Source: Candidatus Heimdallarchaeota archaeon
GTDB lineage: Archaea > Asgardarchaeota > Heimdallarchaeia > Heimdallarchaeales > Heimdallarchaeaceae
Direction: 5' to 3'
Length of the DNA: 13,709 bases
Assembly: GCA_030603505.1 (NCBI GenBank)
Contig: JAUVXQ010000024.1
Location: 1 to 13,709, forward strand
This document shows, in pieces, positions 1 to 7,361 of this stretch. The number at the start of each line of letters is the position of its first letter. Positions within the stretch are counted from its first letter, which is position 1. The position numbers and the translations under genes are program-made. The notes beneath the pieces were generated by a model. The model did not search any database, was not told the DNA's origin, and saw only the letters and a list, made by a program, of their open reading frames with translations.

Positions 1-707
1 AATATTTTGTGTGCTTTCATAGGTGGAATTTTAAGTAGACATCCTTCTGGAACGGTTATTTTATCTTCTTCAACAAGAAGCTCTTGTTCTCCTATTATGC
101 TTAGATACCATTCCGTACTCTTAGAATGATAATGAAGTAAATTATTATGTTCATTTTTTTTCATCTCATTTTCATTTGCATAGCTCATAAATGCAAGACA
201 TAATTCTTTAGTTTTATATTTCGCTGTTCCTAGCCCAAACAACCAACAATTTTGATTTTCTTGATCATTCAAATCAGCAAAAAAACCTTTAGAGGTGTTA
301 ATAAAATTTCGATTATATTTCTGAAGGCATTCTTCATCGATTGCACTTACATTCTTTCTCACATTTATTTTCTTATCTTCTTTATGTGGAATTTTTATCC
401 CTATGTGTTGAACCTTTCCTTTTCCACCAATCACTGAATGAGGAACATTTGGTTGTACTAGCAGAAGTCCTTTTTCCTTAACCCTAAGAATCGTATCTTT
501 TCCTACTGTAATCCACATTTCTCCATTTAGAACTATGTAAAGTTCTTGTGCATGCGTGTGATAGTGCACCTCTGGATCACTCCAAGGTTCTATAAAATTT
601 GTTTTCCCTAGTTGTAAATAAGAATCATAGTGATTTTTTTCTTTAAAACAACCAATAATCCAGCCTTTTTTATCCTTTAAGTCATAGATGAGGGAATTAT
701 CAGACAT
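1..707 (-). CDS. double-cupin (bicupin) protein, 3' end beyond the window
   Basis: The reading frame is open from ATG at 707 to the left edge, giving 235 residues without a stop, so the C-terminus lies outside. Two complete cupin motif 1 copies are visible. The first is H48-x-H50, four residues, E55, six residues, then G62, followed by a motif 2-like PNVPH ending at H90. The second is H192-x-H194, four residues, E199, six residues, G206, followed by a PPMKAH stretch ending at H233. These His/Glu sets normally bind a divalent metal, so both domains look metal-competent. Bicupins include dioxygenases, isomerases, sugar-binding and storage-type proteins; the sequence does not choose among them. 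An in-frame ATG at 722 (five residues longer) is an alternative start. No Shine-Dalgarno is evident. The gene begins 17 bp after the MBL-fold hydrolase stop and is probably co-transcribed with it. The two-cupin call is firm; the function is unknown. Confidence 0.85.
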   Translation of the reverse strand, partial: MSDNSLIYDLKDKKGWIIGCFKEKNHYDSYLQLGKTNFIEPWSDPEVHYHTHAQELYIVLNGEMWITVGKDTILRVKEKGLLLVQPNVPHSVIGGKGKVQHIGIKIPHKEDKKINVRKNVSAIDEECLQKYNRNFINTSKGFFADLNDQENQNCWLFGLGTAKYKTKELCLAFMSYANENEMKKNEHNNLLHYHSKSTEWYLSIIGEQELLVEEDKITVPEGCLLKIPPMKAHKI

Positions 708-724
708 TCTTTTCAAAACCATAA

Positions 725-1570
725 TTAGAGGTTTTTAATAACATCATAGAATTTCTCAAGCAGCATTTTCAGACGTCCTCTCTCCACTTCATATGGAAAT
801 TGAGGAAGGTCAGTTCGATTGATCAGTTCTTCTTTGGGGACACTTTGTTCTGCAAACTCCTCAATTTTCTTAGTAAGTTCAGTTAGATATTCTTTATGAA
901 GTTCTAGTTCTTTATTTGATGTTACAGGTCCATGTCCTGGAATAATAATATTTGCTCGTAACTCTAACATTTTGTCAATAGCTTCTATCCATAGATAGGG
1001 ATTAGCAGTAGGATCTCCACCATAAGGGAATGTTTCAGAAAATATCAAATCACCTGAAAATATCAAAGTATCGCTAGGAACATAGACAAATGCACTTCCT
1101 CTGGTATGACCATGTGTTTCAATAATCACTATTTGCATCCCTTCATCGTCTAGTGTTAATCTGCCAGTGAATGTCTCGTTGGGAAGAACAATCTTTAGAT
1201 TTTGCCATTTTTCTTTTAAATCAGGATTATTTTCAGCCCACGTTTTTAGATTCTCTTCTGTTGATTGTTTTCGCTCCTTCATTATTTCTTTTGTAAAAAT
1301 TGTAGAAATAATACGACAATCCTCGAAAACCTGATTTCCAAATACATGATCACTATGACAATGAGTATTTACTAGTACTCTTACTGGAAGCTTTGTTTCC
1401 TTTTCAGCTATATCCCTTATATCTTTCAAAGTTACTGGGTCCATTCCTGAATCTAACATTACTACAAAGTTTTTCAATCTCACAAAAGCTACATTACCTC
1501 TTGTTTCTCCTTTTGTATGAGCCCAAACATTTTCAGTCAATTTCAACATTTCAACCATTTTAGTCACCAT
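725..1570 (-). CDS. metallo-beta-lactamase-fold hydrolase
   Basis: A 281-residue MBL-superfamily protein with an apparently intact dinuclear metal site. It has the HxHxDH motif (H70, H72, D74, H75) after a beta-strand ending VLVNTH, the third His in a GHTRG context (H155), the bridging Asp in SGDLIF (D174), and the last His in PGHGPV (H213). The final 60 residues are charged and helical. The layout resembles the SoxH/quinoprotein-relay type of stand-alone hydrolase more than glyoxalase II or the RNA-processing beta-CASP enzymes, since no beta-CASP domain is present. The family hydrolyses ester, lactone, thioester or amide bonds; the substrate here is unknown. The chosen ATG at 1570 lies 5 bp after the DUF4139 stop, and in-frame ATGs at residues 5 and 8 are alternatives. 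It sits in the middle of the leftward operon. The fold and metal site are clear; the pathway is not. Confidence 0.9.
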   Translation of the reverse strand: MVTKMVEMLKLTENVWAHTKGETRGNVAFVRLKNFVVMLDSGMDPVTLKDIRDIAEKETKLPVRVLVNTHCHSDHVFGNQVFEDCRIISTIFTKEIMKERKQSTEENLKTWAENNPDLKEKWQNLKIVLPNETFTGRLTLDDEGMQIVIIETHGHTRGSAFVYVPSDTLIFSGDLIFSETFPYGGDPTANPYLWIEAIDKMLELRANIIIPGHGPVTSNKELELHKEYLTELTKKIEEFAEQSVPKEELINRTDLPQFPYEVERGRLKMLLEKFYDVIKNL

Positions 1571-1575
1571 ATATT

Positions 1576-3381
1576 CTAATGCACAATTGACAACTTATCA
1601 ATTTCTTTTAATATCGTTTTCGATATCTTTTCGACTTTTATGTCGATAGTTTCGATAGATTTCCTTTTAGTTTCCATTTTTTCGAACAAATCATTCATTT
1701 TTGTTACGTATTTAGCTCGTGTCTTTCCTTCTTCACCCTCACTTCGCAAAACTTGTATGGATTTGGTTATATTTTGATATTCACTTTCCATCCTTTTAAT
1801 GCTTTTTTCTTCTGAATCTCTCTGTACAATAAGTTTCTGTTTTTCTGTTCTCAAATCTCTTAGTTTCTTTATTATCGTCCCTTGTTTCTCATCTATTGTT
1901 TCTAAGTCAAGTAATTCTTCTAGAACCTGATCTGATACAGATGCAATTGATACACTTTGTGAAGTTCTTCGGAAAGTGTGAATTTTCGCTTTAAGGTGGG
2001 ATTTTTCTTCAATTTTCACTTTGGCTCGAAAATAGTTTGGAGTTTCATTGACTTCAATTTTAGATTTTTTCTTGTCTACTTCATATCCATATAATTTTGG
2101 TGTTTCAAGAATTATCTGTTTCTCTTCATCTGCTTTATTTTCAATCTCAAAAGTATATTCTGTCTTGTTTATGAAACTTTCAACATAATAATATCCCGAA
2201 AGAGAGATGTTTAATAGTTTAGTTGAGGATTCTTCGCTTTGCTTGATGTATATATCTTGTTCTAAACGATGAGGGACAATTTGTTTCTCACCTTTTGGAA
2301 CCCTTTGCAGCATAGCTTCGCCTGAATAATCTCCTTTTTCATATATTGTTACAGGTCCTTCTTCCCAAGCATATCCAGATTTATTTTCAATCTCTATCGC
2401 ACCAAAGGGATGTGATGCATGGTTAGATCTATCGTAGATGCAAATCTTTTCTTTTGGAACATCAGTAGAATGTAAAAGCAGAAGAGCTGATTCTCCTTTT
2501 TTGATTGTAACAAGCTGTTTTAAACTAAAAGTAACACTCTCTGTTGTTGTTACAATTTCAGCTGCTTGTTCTGCTGTTTTTTCATATTCGTAAGGTTCTT
2601 CAAGCGCAGCAGTATTAATAAAGTCCATTTTAGCTGCTAGCTTTTTTGCTCTTACAAGAGAAGCCATAGGAGCTAATTTAGGAGAAGGTCTAGGTTCGAA
2701 TTCTGCTTCAGGTTTCATAACACTAATACCTGTCTGTGTAGGTCTAGAAACGTAAGGTCTGTCTATTAACCATGGAGAGCTCATATCATATTTAAAGGAA
2801 ATAGGCAGTCTGGTTAGAAGCTGTACTTGAGCATCAATCCAGTCAACTTGAGTATTATTGGTAACTAAGGCCCATAACTCAAAAACTGCCTCTTCGTCTC
2901 CTATACTATAGATTCGGTAGGATGATTGCCATGCGGGTAGTTCAGTAAGATATGAAACCGTAATATCTTTTTCACTTTCATCAGTAAATGTAATTTTTAT
3001 GTTTTTGACATCCTCCTTTTTACTTTTAGAGAGCATATCAAGCTGTTCCTTCAGAGTTTTTCGGAAATACTCTTCTGCAGGAAAAATACTTTGTATTTCT
3101 TTAGAAGAAACTTGTTTAATTAAATTGTCTGGAGATGAGATAATTATTGTGATTTCAACACCATTATCCTTGTTCTCTGATTCACCTTCTTGATATCCAA
3201 CTAATCTTCCCTCGTAATTTTCTCCGTTTAAGAGATTAACCAGAATTCTAGAACCCGAAAGCAGGTCTAAAATTGATGTTAAAGCACATCCACTTTGATC
3301 AATCTCTATCTCTCCTTTCATTTCAGAATCAAAAGAAATTGAAGACAATAGTGATTCTCCTTTAACTTCAAAGACAACCAT
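1576..3381 (-). CDS. DUF4139 domain-containing protein with C-terminal coiled coil
   Basis: A 601-residue protein with no signal peptide or TM segment, so probably cytoplasmic. Residues about 35-105 look like a small SH3/Sm-like beta barrel (GSRILVNLLNGENYEGRLVG), as often precedes DUF4139. DUF4139 hallmarks follow: a VSYLTELPAWQSSYRIY strand pair (142-158), a NNTQVDW segment (175-181), and long beta-rich stretches to about 470. Residues about 200-275 are low-complexity, rich in Pro, Ala and Glu. From about 490 to the end the protein is strongly charged and heptad-like, a probable coiled coil. In the MuiA-type members I know, a DUF4140 domain and coiled coil lie N-terminal to DUF4139, so the order here is unusual. 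DUF4139 has no established biochemical role. The ATG at 3381 is 43 bp after the hydrolase stop, and the next gene starts 5 bp beyond this stop. Confidence 0.75.
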   Translation of the reverse strand: MVVFEVKGESLLSSISFDSEMKGEIEIDQSGCALTSILDLLSGSRILVNLLNGENYEGRLVGYQEGESENKDNGVEITIIISSPDNLIKQVSSKEIQSIFPAEEYFRKTLKEQLDMLSKSKKEDVKNIKITFTDESEKDITVSYLTELPAWQSSYRIYSIGDEEAVFELWALVTNNTQVDWIDAQVQLLTRLPISFKYDMSSPWLIDRPYVSRPTQTGISVMKPEAEFEPRPSPKLAPMASLVRAKKLAAKMDFINTAALEEPYEYEKTAEQAAEIVTTTESVTFSLKQLVTIKKGESALLLLHSTDVPKEKICIYDRSNHASHPFGAIEIENKSGYAWEEGPVTIYEKGDYSGEAMLQRVPKGEKQIVPHRLEQDIYIKQSEESSTKLLNISLSGYYYVESFINKTEYTFEIENKADEEKQIILETPKLYGYEVDKKKSKIEVNETPNYFRAKVKIEEKSHLKAKIHTFRRTSQSVSIASVSDQVLEELLDLETIDEKQGTIIKKLRDLRTEKQKLIVQRDSEEKSIKRMESEYQNITKSIQVLRSEGEEGKTRAKYVTKMNDLFEKMETKRKSIETIDIKVEKISKTILKEIDKLSIVH

Positions 3382-3424
3382 ATATCAAAATGATAATTAC
3401 TCAATAAAAAGGTTATTAGAATCA

Positions 3425-4258
3425 TCAATCGAGTGTGTCGAAAAAATCTTTTACATGATCACCTATAACTTCATGGTTCCCAACGATAATTCTATGAGCA
3501 TCCCCAAAACTTATGAGCTTTGACTTAGGATGCAAAGTTGCGAATAATTTTGAATTTTCTGGATCTGTAAACCAATCTTGTTCTGCAATAAGCACTAAAA
3601 TAGGAAGGTCCAATCCTTTTTCTCTTCCTCTGATATCATATTTATGAATGAATTCTACTAATATCCGAAGCTGTATATACAAACCTGCTTCCTTAAATCT
3701 TTTTAAAGCATAATCTAGATTCTCTGTTTCTTTTGGAGTCTTAGATTTGAGATAAATTCTAAGTATAAAGACTACAAATTTTTGTGCCAACCATAATAGA
3801 GGATAAGGTAGTAATTTTAAAACATTAAACCACCATTTGGTCTTGAACTTCGATTCTGGACTGGCTGATAACATGCCTCTGGGTTTCACACCATTCTTTG
3901 TTAGGTAATATAAATATGACAAAGCTGATCCTATACAACTTCCCCAGATAAAGAATTCATCATCTTTCAAATTATAGAATTTTATAACCTTAGATAAATC
4001 ATCTGTAAATTCTTCAACTCCCCAAATACCTCGTTTATGAGGTTTACTTGATTTGCCAAAACCTCTAGGTTCATAGATTATTATATTTGCATATCTCTGA
4101 AATGACTCAATCAGAGGTGTTCTTGCTTCGATTGAATCTAACCAACCAGGAATCATAATAATAGCTCGATTTTGATAGCTCTCATCTAAGCATTCAAAAT
4201 ATTTGTGCCTAAGCTGTATAAATGGCTTTTTTGAAACTTCAAGATATCTATCTTCCAC
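3425..4258 (-). CDS. alpha/beta hydrolase with Cys nucleophile
   Basis: A 277-residue alpha/beta-hydrolase-fold protein. The oxyanion-loop equivalent is PGWLDS (37-42). A YEPRGFGKSSKP segment (62-73) is the usual D-x-RG-GxS loop with E replacing D. The nucleophile elbow reads G-S-C-I-G (106-110), so the nucleophile is Cys108, not Ser; I confirmed the TGT codon on the minus strand. The acid is probably D228 (LIAEQDWF) and the base H255 (FGDAHR). A lid-like insertion (about 140-210) contains a hydrophobic helix, KLLPYPLLWLAQKFVVFIL. Cys nucleophiles are known in dienelactone hydrolase but are uncommon in this lineage. The start is GTG at 4258: an in-frame TAG lies two codons upstream, and the next ATG (residue 35) would remove the first strands. 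It is the first gene of the leftward operon. The fold is certain; the reaction is unknown. Confidence 0.88.
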   Translation of the reverse strand: MEDRYLEVSKKPFIQLRHKYFECLDESYQNRAIIMIPGWLDSIEARTPLIESFQRYANIIIYEPRGFGKSSKPHKRGIWGVEEFTDDLSKVIKFYNLKDDEFFIWGSCIGSALSYLYYLTKNGVKPRGMLSASPESKFKTKWWFNVLKLLPYPLLWLAQKFVVFILRIYLKSKTPKETENLDYALKRFKEAGLYIQLRILVEFIHKYDIRGREKGLDLPILVLIAEQDWFTDPENSKLFATLHPKSKLISFGDAHRIIVGNHEVIGDHVKDFFDTLD

Positions 4259-4306
4259 AAGCTACGAAATCTGCAAAGTTAAAAAGTTTATTCAAACACT
4301 ACTTCC

Positions 4307-4440
4307 ATGGGGAAGAGTAAGAAGCGAAAAAACATCTCTTAAAAGCTAAATCTGATATCGAGAATCCTATTGTTAAACCAAAAGACGAGCTGGAGTTAAA
4401 ACAAATAATAGAAGAGATAGAGAAAGGAATAAACTCGTAA
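4307..4440 (+). pseudogene. tiny frame-broken gene remnant (about 44 residues)
   Basis: An ATG at 4307 reads MGKSKKRKNIS and hits TAA at 4340. In the frame one base over, an open stretch from 4321 to a TAA at 4438-4440 reads like coding sequence: a Lys/Glu-rich amphipathic helix with the segment IVKPKDELELKQIIEEIEK. One inserted base near 4319-4321 would join them into a 44-residue protein starting MGKSKEAKKH. Neither frame alone gives a convincing gene. It could be a decayed microgene, a sequencing indel in an A-rich stretch, or chance. A T6 run follows the stop at once (4442-4447), as expected for an archaeal terminator and mildly in favour of a real transcription unit. I do not recognise the protein. 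Confidence 0.35.
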
Positions 4441-4519
4441 GTTTTTTCTAAAGATTAATAGGCTATTGGTACAGATTTTTATTCCTCTAGTACAACTGTT
4501 GAATTTACAGATGTTTCTT

Positions 4520-4527
4520 AAAAAAAA
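4520..4527 (-). terminator. T8 tract, candidate terminator on the minus strand
   Basis: A run of eight A on the given strand is a T8 run in transcripts of the minus-strand gene ending at 4712. Archaeal RNA polymerase terminates at such T tracts, often without a hairpin. It lies about 185 nt beyond the stop codon, with the 4588-4617 hairpin between. The assignment is inferred. Confidence 0.4.
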
Positions 4528-4587
4528 GATAGTTAGCACATCCGTCGTTTAAATTTAGCTTCAATTGAATCTAAAAATCTCTCCCAT

Positions 4588-4617
4588 CTATTTGGGTAAA
4601 TCTCTCTACCCAATTAG
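4588..4617. repeat. 11-bp inverted repeat (hairpin)
   Basis: The arms 4588-4598 (CTATTTGGGTA) and 4607-4617 (TACCCAATTAG) pair at 10 of 11 positions around an 8-nt loop, and the inner 7 bp match perfectly. It lies 95 nt past the stop of the minus-strand gene. Read on the minus strand, a T5 run follows about 12 nt after the stem. It may be a 3'-end processing or terminator structure, or a binding site. Confidence 0.5.
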
Positions 4618-4711
4618 CTTATCAGTTCTTTATCGAATAATAATTCAAGTGTAACTTCTCTTCACATTCAACGATGTCTAATCAGTTCATCTTCACTGAA
4701 TTCTTTTTATC

Positions 4712-5764
4712 TCAGAAATCGATTAAACTGCGAATCTTTAGAATGTCATTCAAAATCATGAATACAGAATTGTCAAGTGTTCTAAAAACATCACCTATAG
4801 ATATCATTAAAGTAAGATTTTTTCTAGATCGAGCTTCTTTGTACAAATATTTTTTGACATCTAAAGGTAGTTTCTCAGCTGTTTCAATAGTCATCATAAA
4901 AATTTTGGTCGAAGGACTGTTTTGGGAAATTTCTTCAAGGTTTTTAATATGTCTTTCTGCTGCTTTTAAATCTTCAAATGATCCTATATACAAGTAGTAA
5001 TTTATATCTCTAAAAAACTCGATTCCTGCAATTTTATCACTATCAAAAAGCAATGACATAACGATACGCATAAACAATGTGTCAATTCGTACAACATATT
5101 CATTTCTTGTTAATTCGTAAATGAAATCTATGTTTTGAAAATGAAACAGTGATTGAATTAGGATGTTATAAGCTACTGTATCTGCTGAAATTACTCCAAT
5201 TTTTATTCTCCTATTAAGGAGCTGAGTTAGCATCTGAATATTATGAAATCTGTTTGCAATATCACGGACAATATCCTCTATTCGTTTAGACTCTATTTGC
5301 TCATCTAAAAGAATATTCTCTATTAAATCTTCACTTAGCTTTTCTAAGTCTTTTACTTTTATTTGTTGAATATCTTTAAATTTCTGCAGAAAAAATTCTA
5401 CAGTTTCGTAGATGCGGTTATAACCGAATTTAGCTTGTTGATCACTTCCTTTGTGATAAAAAATTAATAATTGACACACAGCTAAACCAGCTTTAGTGAT
5501 AGCTCGTTGATCTTTGACTTCTGAATCTTTTTTCCTAAAAGAGGCTACTAGTAAGTGATACTGATCGTGATGTGGGATTGGTAAAGGTCCATATACTTGT
5601 AGATTTGGTGTCGTTGCAGAAGATACTACTGTGCTATAAAAATTTCCCAATGCGGTTATCTCTTCAATTGGAATATCTGGTATTGAAACTGTATTTCTTA
5701 ATTCCATTCCTGTCTCATCTAAAACCAGAAGAGAGATATAGGGGAGGAAGAGCGTTCCAGGCAT
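4712..5764 (-). CDS. longin/roadblock-like domain plus Ras-like pseudoGTPase domain protein
   Basis: A 350-residue soluble protein that I cannot match to a named family. Residues 1-105 look like a longin/roadblock (profilin-like) fold: strand SLLVLDETGMEL, helix IPIEEITALGNFYSTVV, strands VYGPLPI and YHLLVASF, then helix ITKAGLAVCQLLIFYH. Residues 115-183 are a helical linker, possibly coiled coil. From 187 the order matches a Ras-like fold: strand RIKIGVISADTVAYNILI where the P-loop should be, strand YYLYIGSF, a helix, strand TKIFMMTIE at the NKxD position, a helix, strand LTLMISI at the SAK position, and a final helix. No GxxxxGK[ST], DxxG or NKxD survives, so nucleotide binding is unlikely. 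The start is taken at ATG 5764; a TTG at 5773 would add three residues. It follows the four-TM gene after about 57 bp, probably in one unit. Coding is certain; domain calls are moderate. Confidence 0.7.
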   Translation of the reverse strand: MPGTLFLPYISLLVLDETGMELRNTVSIPDIPIEEITALGNFYSTVVSSATTPNLQVYGPLPIPHHDQYHLLVASFRKKDSEVKDQRAITKAGLAVCQLLIFYHKGSDQQAKFGYNRIYETVEFFLQKFKDIQQIKVKDLEKLSEDLIENILLDEQIESKRIEDIVRDIANRFHNIQMLTQLLNRRIKIGVISADTVAYNILIQSLFHFQNIDFIYELTRNEYVVRIDTLFMRIVMSLLFDSDKIAGIEFFRDINYYLYIGSFEDLKAAERHIKNLEEISQNSPSTKIFMMTIETAEKLPLDVKKYLYKEARSRKNLTLMISIGDVFRTLDNSVFMILNDILKIRSLIDF

Positions 5765-5821
5765 TTTAATCAACTTTCATGTTTTGAAAGATTTTTCCTA
5801 GTGGGAGTAAGTTACTATTTT

Positions 5822-6331
5822 TTACTCATTCTTTTCTTTAAATACCTTTTCTGAGATTTTTTTATCCTCATGTTCAAATTGTTTATGAGATGGTTTTTCT
5901 ATCAATGAAAATAACAGAGTAAATATCAACAAGATTCTGCATAGACGAATCACATGATAACCTAGACTTACCTTATCTTGGATATGTTCAGTCGGTATTA
6001 AGAATCTTAGACTCTCTGCCCAAAAAGTATTTCCTTCAGATAACCATACATTTACTGATAATTCTAAACTATAAGCCATGGCTATAGCTAAGGCTAAAAG
6101 AAGAACCCTTACCACTCTTGTATTAGATTTTTTTACCAAGTTTATACCATTAAGAAATCCTATATCATGTGCAGCTACCCACATAGTTGCTATCAAGTAA
6201 ATCCATAGTGGGGGGGATTCTTGTATATCCAACCAAGTCAGTGCATATCTGTCCTGAAAATAAACAGGCATGAATATTGTAAGAAAACCTACAATAAATG
6301 CAAGGATGGAGAGTTTAGAAGAAATCCTCAT
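5822..6331 (-). CDS. small four-TM membrane protein, family unknown
   Basis: A 169-residue protein with hydrophobic segments at about 8-25, 42-62, 73-95 and 124-144, and a charged tail (145-169: HEDKKISEKVFKEKNE). The positive residues before TM3 (KKSNTR) and after the last TM suggest a cytosolic C-terminus. I recognise no motif and name no function. Its start is well supported: a strong TATA box centres about 29 nt upstream of the ATG and no Shine-Dalgarno is present, so the mRNA is probably leaderless. It is the first gene of a two-gene unit with the longin-like/pseudoGTPase gene downstream and might be that protein's membrane partner. It diverges from the three-gene membrane-protein operon at 6466. 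Confidence 0.75.
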   Translation of the reverse strand: MRISSKLSILAFIVGFLTIFMPVYFQDRYALTWLDIQESPPLWIYLIATMWVAAHDIGFLNGINLVKKSNTRVVRVLLLALAIAMAYSLELSVNVWLSEGNTFWAESLRFLIPTEHIQDKVSLGYHVIRLCRILLIFTLLFSLIEKPSHKQFEHEDKKISEKVFKEKNE

Positions 6332-6353
6332 TACAATTCTTTTTGAAGCTGTA

Positions 6354-6365
6354 CTTATATATTTA
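6354..6365 (-). promoter_or_regulatory. archaeal TATA box for the four-TM gene
   Basis: On the minus strand the sequence reads TAAATATATAAG, centred about 29 nt before the ATG at 6331. This fits the TBP site spacing for a transcript starting at or next to the start codon. Purine/A-rich bases precede it, as in a BRE. Confidence 0.7.
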
Positions 6366-6432
6366 TCTCTAAAAAGAAAAAATACTAGATATTTTGATTA
6401 AATGGGTACATTAATTAAATAGAACTAATCAT

Positions 6433-6441
6433 TCTTAAATA
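6433..6441 (+). promoter_or_regulatory. archaeal TATA-like box for the membrane-protein operon
   Basis: TCTTAAATA centres about 29 nt before the ATG at 6466. An in-frame TAG lies directly before that ATG, so the start cannot move upstream. There is no Shine-Dalgarno, and a leaderless mRNA is inferred. Confidence 0.6.
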
Positions 6442-6465
6442 GCACACGAAAAAACAATGATTTAG

Positions 6466-7341
6466 ATGATTTCAGACTCCACTAGAAAGCATATAACCAA
6501 TGCTGCTTTATCTTTTGTAATAGCAACAATGCTTTTGTCATTTCTCGGATTCTTTATCACAGTTATTCCTTTAATTGTTGCCTATATTTTTAGTATGTTA
6601 ACAATATTAGCAATAGGCTGGCTAGGTTATGGTTTATATGTTTTTCAATCAGAAGAAAATAATAAGAATCTTCTTTATGTAAGTCTTTTAATTTTAGGTG
6701 GAGCAGCTCTTGAATTTATTATTGTAGTACTACAAGTTCTAGTAGAATATGGAATCCTACCTTTAGGAGATTCAGGAGTTTTAATTATAGGTATTGCGGC
6801 TCTCTCACCAAATATTGTTTATCTTATTGGGTTTTTCTTACTCCGTGAAATTGTTGATTCTTTCTTTAAAGCTAAAAGAAATGTGTTTAAAGGACAAATG
6901 TCTTTACCTCTAGGTTATGGGATATCGATTATTTTTAAAATATTTTTACTTGTTAAACCTCTTGAGACTATTATAGAAGAAGAATCTACTCTCCTTATTG
7001 CAGTAAGTTTCATGGAAATTGCTGTACTAGTAATGCTTGTTATTGGTTATTGGAACCTCAGGAGAACTTTTCTTGTACTCGATAGAGTGCCTAAACAATT
7101 ATTAGAGAGGATTAAACCTCTAACCTACACACAAGCACAAAGTCCTTATGATTCACGATATCAACAAATTAATCAACCTACACAACCTGGAGCTGGAGCT
7201 ATGCCACCAGAGCAAACAGTAAAAGAGATTCAACAACCAGTTGAAAGAAAAAAAATGTTCTGTATTCAATGTGGACTAGAACTTGACCCTGATGCTAGAT
7301 TCTGTCCTCATTGTGGATCTGACAACCCTTACTTAACTTGA
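6466..7341 (+). CDS. six-TM protein with C-terminal double-CxxC zinc ribbon
   Basis: A 291-residue integral membrane protein. Hydrophobic segments lie at about 12-30, 33-60, 69-94, 103-128, 148-165 and 174-196. A Gln/Pro-rich linker (about 210-262) leads to a zinc ribbon, C266-x2-C269 and C280-x2-C283, in the form FCIQCGLELDPDARFCPHCG. This is the short treble-clef/zinc-ribbon type common at the termini of archaeal membrane proteins, where it usually serves as a cytosolic interaction or structural module. The membrane part belongs to no family I recognise. It is the first gene of a three-gene operon; its TGA at 7339-7341 overlaps a possible TTG start of the next gene. The next two proteins share its six-TM layout but lack the ribbon, so this subunit may be the one that contacts a cytosolic partner. 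The role is unknown. Confidence 0.8.
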   Translation: MISDSTRKHITNAALSFVIATMLLSFLGFFITVIPLIVAYIFSMLTILAIGWLGYGLYVFQSEENNKNLLYVSLLILGGAALEFIIVVLQVLVEYGILPLGDSGVLIIGIAALSPNIVYLIGFFLLREIVDSFFKAKRNVFKGQMSLPLGYGISIIFKIFLLVKPLETIIEEESTLLIAVSFMEIAVLVMLVIGYWNLRRTFLVLDRVPKQLLERIKPLTYTQAQSPYDSRYQQINQPTQPGAGAMPPEQTVKEIQQPVERKKMFCIQCGLELDPDARFCPHCGSDNPYLT

Positions 7342-7361
7342 AAAAAAATAGTGATATTACT

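Larger units (their letters stand above)
4441..4711. other. non-coding gap with T-runs and a hairpin
   Basis: No convincing reading frame occurs on either strand. The stretch holds a T6 run just after the plus-strand gene remnant (4442-4447), an A8 run that is T8 on the minus strand (4520-4527), a 10-bp palindrome TTCAATTGAA at 4560-4569, and a hairpin at 4588-4617. It is the 3' flank of the minus-strand gene ending at 4712, so it may be that gene's untranslated region and terminator. I found no tRNA-like clover-leaf or T-loop sequence. Confidence 0.6.

Noticed and set aside
252..437. Plus-strand frame of 61 codons
   Set aside because: Antisense to the bicupin gene, which has two full cupin motifs in the other strand.
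2690..2700. GGTTCGAAT, resembling a tRNA T-loop
   Set aside because: It is inside the DUF4139 coding sequence with no matching stems of a tRNA around it.
4674..4997. Plus-strand frame of 107 codons
   Set aside because: Mostly antisense to the C-terminal domain of the longin-like/pseudoGTPase gene, with no promoter or motif.
7338..7361. TTG start overlapping the previous stop for the second six-TM protein
   Set aside because: Possible through coupling, but ATG 7362 is a better codon and the added eight residues are polar and uninformative; kept as an alternative only.
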